Position numbers and translations under genes: made by a program. Shown here in pieces: positions 60,089-64,000 of a stretch of 64,000 bases of DNA; the stretch's first letter is position 1, and each line of letters opens with the position of its first letter. Under the pieces are notes generated by a model. It made no database searches. It worked only from the letters and a program-made list of their open reading frames with translations, and had not been told where the DNA came from. This DNA comes from an uncultured bacterium (GTDB taxonomy: Bacteria; Bacteroidota; Bacteroidia; Bacteroidales; UBA932): the NCBI GenBank assembly GCA_949300025.1, contig CASGCS010000009.1, positions 1-64,000 on the forward strand. The letters run 5' to 3'.

Positions 60089-62032
60089 ATGATAGACAGG
60101 GCTACGATAGAGAGAATTCTCGACGCAGTAAAAATCGAGGAGGTGATAGGGGATTTCGTGTCACTGCGCAGGCGTGGTGCGAATTATGTGGCCTGCTGTC
60201 CGTTCCATCACGAGAAGACCCCGAGCTTTTCGGTCTCTCCGGCAAAGGGAATATTCAAATGTTTCGGATGCGGAAAGGCAGGGAGCGCGGTGACATTTGT
60301 AATGGAGCATGAGCAGATGAGTTACGTGGAGGCGCTCAAGTACCTGGGAAACAAGTACGGGATTGAAGTGAGGGATGTTCAGGAGAGCGAGGAGCAGGTT
60401 CAGCAACGGCTTTTCAGCGAATCTCTGGCGGTTGCCAACGAATATGCCCGGAACTTTTACAGCCAGAGGCTGTGGGAGAGCGAAGATGGCCGTGCAATAG
60501 GCCTTTCCTATTTTAAGGAGAGAGGGTTTACAGACGAGACCATACGGAAGTTCGCCCTGGGTTATGCTCCGGCGGAGCGGCGCGCCTTTACCGAAAGGGC
60601 TCTTAAAAACGGCTATAAGAGAGAGCATCTTGTGGCTGCGGGCCTTACGGTTGAAAGGGAGAACGGAGAACTTGCCGACAGGTTTTACGAGCGCGTGATT
60701 TTTCCGTGGCGCTCCATAAGCGGCAAGGTGATAGCCTTTGGAGGCAGGACGCTCAGAAGCGACAAAAACATTGCAAAATATATAAATTCGCCGGAGAGCG
60801 AGCTTTTTGTGAAGAGCAAGGCTCTGTACGGCATATTCGAGGCAAAGGCTGCCATAGCCCGCCTTAAAAAATGTTATCTGGTAGAGGGTTATACAGATGT
60901 CATTTCCTTTAACCAGATAGGGATTGAAAATGTGGTGGCAAGCGGCGGAACGTCGCTTACGTCGGGGCAGATTGCGCTTATAAAGCGGTTTTCGAACAAC
61001 ATTACAGTGCTTTACGACGGCGATGCGGCAGGAATAAGAGCTTCGGTAAGAGGTATAGACATGCTGCTTGAGGCAGGAATGGAGGTGAAGGTCGTGCTGC
61101 TGCCCGACGGCGACGACCCGGATTCGTTCTCGAAAAAACAGACTCCCGAGCAGGTGCTCTCTTTCCTGAACGGGCATGAGGAGGATTTCATTGCCTTCAA
61201 GTACAGGATACTGGCAGACTCTCCGGAGCAGGACCCGATGCAGAAGGCCCGTCTTATAAACGATATAGTGGGAAGCATTGCAGTTATTCCCGATGCAATA
61301 GTGCGGAGCGTCTATGTAGAGGAGACTGCTGCAAAGATGAAGATTTCTGAAACGCTTCTGCACCAGGAGGTGGCCAAGATAAGGCAGCGCAGGAGCGAGG
61401 CGGCCTTAAAGGAGCGTGAGCGGCAGGTGAGGATGGAGAAGTTCGAGCAGCAGCTCCCTGCTCGGGAAGCGCAGGCGGCAGAACTTCCTTCCGGTTCCGG
61501 TTGCGACGAGGCGGAGCGCGAGATTCTCTACTACCTTATAAAATACGGACATCTTCCCTTTAACGACCCTGCCGTCCCGGAGGAAGAATCTACCGTTGCC
61601 GGTTATATAATGGAGGAGTTGCAGTCCGACGACCTGGAGTTGCAGAACCCGCTCTACAAGAGAATATTCCAAGAGTATTTCACTGTAAGGGAGCATGACG
61701 GGGAGAAGATTCTCAAATACTTCATAAACAATGTCGACAGCGAAATCTCCAAGGCGGTGGCCGACATTATAGCACAGCCATACAGTATCGCCTCTTCGTT
61801 TTCGAAGCATCTCTCAAAGGAGGAGGACGCTCTTTCGGTAATGATACCCAAACTTATAGTGCTTTATAAGGCAAAGATTATGTCACAGGCAGCGCAGACC
61901 CTTACAGAAGAGCTTGCAAAGGCGCAGGAGAGCGGAGATGTGCAGTTGCAGCAGAAGATTGTCGCAAGGCTGAACATGATAATGAAGATAAGGAAAGAAC
62001 TGTCCAGGATAGTAAAAAGAATAACAGTTTAA
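60089..62032 (+). CDS. dnaG: DNA primase
   Basis: DnaG makes RNA primers for replication. The 647-aa protein has the N-terminal zinc domain with Cys37, His40, Cys58 and Cys61 (CPFHHEKTPSF; CFGCGKAG), the toprim core (LVEGYTDVISF, VLYDGDAAGIRA, LLPDGDDPDSF) and a helical C-terminal helicase-binding region. The start at 60089 gives MIDRATIERILDAVKI, the normal beginning; longer readings run into the divergent trpS promoter region. metG follows 11 bp later. Confidence 0.96.
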   Translation: MIDRATIERILDAVKIEEVIGDFVSLRRRGANYVACCPFHHEKTPSFSVSPAKGIFKCFGCGKAGSAVTFVMEHEQMSYVEALKYLGNKYGIEVRDVQESEEQVQQRLFSESLAVANEYARNFYSQRLWESEDGRAIGLSYFKERGFTDETIRKFALGYAPAERRAFTERALKNGYKREHLVAAGLTVERENGELADRFYERVIFPWRSISGKVIAFGGRTLRSDKNIAKYINSPESELFVKSKALYGIFEAKAAIARLKKCYLVEGYTDVISFNQIGIENVVASGGTSLTSGQIALIKRFSNNITVLYDGDAAGIRASVRGIDMLLEAGMEVKVVLLPDGDDPDSFSKKQTPEQVLSFLNGHEEDFIAFKYRILADSPEQDPMQKARLINDIVGSIAVIPDAIVRSVYVEETAAKMKISETLLHQEVAKIRQRRSEAALKERERQVRMEKFEQQLPAREAQAAELPSGSGCDEAEREILYYLIKYGHLPFNDPAVPEEESTVAGYIMEELQSDDLELQNPLYKRIFQEYFTVREHDGEKILKYFINNVDSEISKAVADIIAQPYSIASSFSKHLSKEEDALSVMIPKLIVLYKAKIMSQAAQTLTEELAKAQESGDVQLQQKIVARLNMIMKIRKELSRIVKRITV

Positions 62033-62043
62033 ATTAACATACG

Positions 62044-64000
62044 ATGGAGAAGAATTTTAAAAGACATCTTGTTACGGCGGCGCTGCCATACGCCAACGGC
62101 GGCGTCCACATAGGGCACCTTGCCGGAGTGTATGTGCCTGCCGACATTTATGTCAGATACCTGCGCCTTAAAGGCGAGGAGGTTATATATATATGCGGTT
62201 CTGATGAGCATGGCGTGCCTATTACCATTAAGGCCAGAGAACAGGGATGTTCTCCGCAGGATATAGTGGACAAATACCATAAACTCATAAAGGATTCTTT
62301 CAGCCGTTTCGGAATAAGTTTCGACATCTATTCCCGTACGAGCTCGAAGATTCACGCCGAGACTGCCTCCGAGTTTTTCAGGAAACTGTACGATAGCAAT
62401 GTCTTTATAGAGAAGGAGAGCGAACAGTTTTTCGATACCGAGGCAAACTGCTTCCTGGCAGACCGCTATATAGTGGGAACCTGCCCCAAATGCGGCAGCG
62501 AGGGGGCATACGGCGACCAGTGCGAAAAATGCGGAAGTACGCTCAGCCCCAACGAACTCATCAATCCCCATTCCAAACTGAGCGGTAGCAAGCCTGTGAA
62601 AAAGGTTACGAAACACTGGTATCTGCCTTTGGACAAATATGAAAACTGGCTTAAGGAGTGGATTCTGGAAGGGCACAAGGAGTGGAAGACAAACGTGTAC
62701 GGCCAGTGCAAGAGCTGGCTCGACGGCGGGCTTCAGCCCCGTGCCGTAAGCCGCGATCTGGACTGGGGTGTTCCTGTTCCTGTAAAAGGGGCGGAAGGCA
62801 AGGTCCTTTATGTGTGGTTCGATGCTCCAATAGGCTATATTTCAAATACAAAGGAACTGTTCCCCAATGATTGGGAAAAATGGTGGAAGAGTCCCGATAC
62901 AAAGATGGTCCACTTTATAGGAAAGGACAACATAGTGTTCCACTGCATTGTCTTCCCTACTATGCTTAAGGCTTACGGCGACGGATTCATCCTGCCTGAA
63001 AACGTGCCTGCAAACGAGTTCCTCAATCTGGAGGGCGACAAGATTTCCACATCGAGAAACTGGGCGGTATGGCTGCATGAATATCTCGACGATTTTCCCG
63101 GACAGCAGGATGTGCTCAGGTATGTGCTCTGCGCAAACGCTCCCGAGACAAAAGACAATGATTTTACATGGAAGGATTTCCAGACCCGCAACAACAGCGA
63201 ACTTGTGGCTATCTACGGAAACTTTGTAAACAGGGCGGTGGTTCTGACACATAAATATTTTGGCGGAAAAGTTCCTGCCGCGTCTGCCCTTGCAGATATA
63301 GACAGGCAGGTTCTGGAGCAGATTCCCAGAATAAAGGGGGAACTGGAAAGCAGTCTCGAGAGTTTCAAGTTCCGCGAAGCGCTCAAGAGCGCCATGGAAC
63401 TCGCCCGTCTGGGCAACAGGTACCTTACCGAGACCGAACCATGGAAACTGGCCAAAAGCGACATGGAGCGCGTTGCCGCGATTCTGAATGTTTCGTTGCA
63501 GCTTTGCGCCAACCTTTCCGTTGCGTTCACTCCGTTTTTGCCCTTCTCTTCCGATAAGTTGCAACAGATGCTCGGTTTAGGGAAACTCTCATGGGAGAGT
63601 CTTGGCAGCGCTTCCATTCTGGAAAACGGGCATCAGTTGAATCCTGCGGAATTGCTTTTCTCAAAAATCGAGGACAGCGCCATAGAGGCCCAGATTGCAA
63701 AACTCAACAGGGCAAAAGAGGAGAACGAAAAGAGGGCGGCTGCGGAGGCCGGTGCCCTTCCTCAAAAGGAGGAGTGCACGTTCGACCAGTTTGAGAAGAT
63801 GGATATAAGGACTGCAACGGTTCTGGAGGCTGTCAAGGTGCCAAAGACCGACAAGCTGCTCAAGCTTACCATAGACACCGGGCTTGACAGGCGCACGATA
63901 GTTTCCGGCATTGCCCAGTATTATACTCCGGAGCAGATGGTTGGCCGTCAGATATGCATCCTGGCAAATCTTGCCCCGCGTAAAATAAAGGGGATAGAAT
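62044..64000 (+). CDS. metG: Methionine--tRNA ligase (partial, runs off the right edge)
   Basis: MetRS charges tRNA-Met. The 652 codons seen have HIGH at residues 22-25, four zinc-binding cysteines at 147, 150, 160 and 163, the KISTS variant of KMSKS (near residue 345), the anticodon-binding helices and the start of a C-terminal tRNA-binding EMAP-like domain ([14 protein letters not shown]). The end lies outside the window. It begins 11 bp after dnaG. Confidence 0.96.
   Translation, partial: MEKNFKRHLVTAALPYANGGVHIGHLAGVYVPADIYVRYLRLKGEEVIYICGSDEHGVPITIKAREQGCSPQDIVDKYHKLIKDSFSRFGISFDIYSRTSSKIHAETASEFFRKLYDSNVFIEKESEQFFDTEANCFLADRYIVGTCPKCGSEGAYGDQCEKCGSTLSPNELINPHSKLSGSKPVKKVTKHWYLPLDKYENWLKEWILEGHKEWKTNVYGQCKSWLDGGLQPRAVSRDLDWGVPVPVKGAEGKVLYVWFDAPIGYISNTKELFPNDWEKWWKSPDTKMVHFIGKDNIVFHCIVFPTMLKAYGDGFILPENVPANEFLNLEGDKISTSRNWAVWLHEYLDDFPGQQDVLRYVLCANAPETKDNDFTWKDFQTRNNSELVAIYGNFVNRAVVLTHKYFGGKVPAASALADIDRQVLEQIPRIKGELESSLESFKFREALKSAMELARLGNRYLTETEPWKLAKSDMERVAAILNVSLQLCANLSVAFTPFLPFSSDKLQQMLGLGKLSWESLGSASILENGHQLNPAELLFSKIEDSAIEAQIAKLNRAKEENEKRAAAEAGALPQKEECTFDQFEKMDIRTATVLEAVKVPKTDKLLKLTIDTGLDRRTIVSGIAQYYTPEQMVGRQICILANLAPRKIKGIE

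Noticed and set aside
60161-61363. Long leftward frame opposite dnaG (400 codons)
   Set aside because: It is the antisense of the primase gene and has no recognisable domain. High-GC third positions in dnaG explain it.

Overview
The window is bacterial chromosome from the Bacteroidota, most likely the order Bacteroidales. Supporting signs are promoters of the TTTG-N19/20-TAnnTTTG type in many intergenic regions, weak ribosome binding sites, lipoproteins and BACON-domain proteins, RND-MFP-OMF efflux operons, DUF4831 and DUF4143 proteins, and a TPR/HTH membrane regulator. A 125-bp intergenic repeat array and a hairpin cluster resemble repeats I associate with Alistipes-like genomes, so Rikenellaceae is a tentative guess only.

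Region 1 (1-8.6 kb) is a rightward run. A SLC13-type anion permease is followed by cysC, cysD and cysN, which make PAPS, and by a PAPS-dependent sulfotransferase. No sulfate-reduction genes are present, so the cluster looks built to sulfonate a small molecule. Then come dut, a ferredoxin-nitroreductase fusion and murF. Region 2 (8.6-18.3 kb) holds a beta-lactamase-fold lipoprotein, a convergent AraC regulator, and a TetR-TolC-MFP-RND-small protein efflux operon. That operon is followed by a 4 x 125-bp repeat array bounded by inverted repeats. Region 3 (18.3-38.6 kb) contains a DUF4143 ATPase with iterated upstream repeats, a glycosyltransferase, a peptide transporter, an acyltransferase, DUF4831, pepD, a YitT protein and a TPR regulator. 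It continues with rpsF-rpsR-rplI, a second (leftward) RND efflux operon, and a divergent LytS/LytTR two-component system.

Region 4 (38.65-53.0 kb) is the accessory island. Its left part has three toxin-antitoxin-like modules: HEPN-MNT, DUF4160 with an HTH protein, and an RHH antitoxin with a truncated YafQ/RelE toxin. Its right part, 41.06-53.02 kb, is an integrated element at tRNA-Gly(GCC). It has a tyrosine recombinase beside the intact tRNA, a 45-bp att repeat at the far end, and paired GGGGTAAA boxes just inside both ends. The far att copy is a whole tRNA-Gly-like sequence with a self-complementary insertion in the D loop. Cargo includes a two-TM coiled-coil protein, an LRR/EF-hand lipoprotein, a tandem paralogue pair, a VapX-VapD pair, many small unknown genes, and an SF2 helicase-like gene whose frame contains two UGA codons at tryptophan-compatible positions. 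The VapXD and HEPN-MNT modules sit in the same flanking context: a hairpin, a GCCGT terminator, then an MTTQQIV-type gene. This suggests TA modules are exchanged at a fixed site.

Region 5 (53.1-64 kb) is core chromosome: pheS, arginine deiminase, mannose-1-phosphate guanylyltransferase, YraN, an M64-type peptidase with BACON domains, trpS, dnaG and a metG that runs off the right edge.
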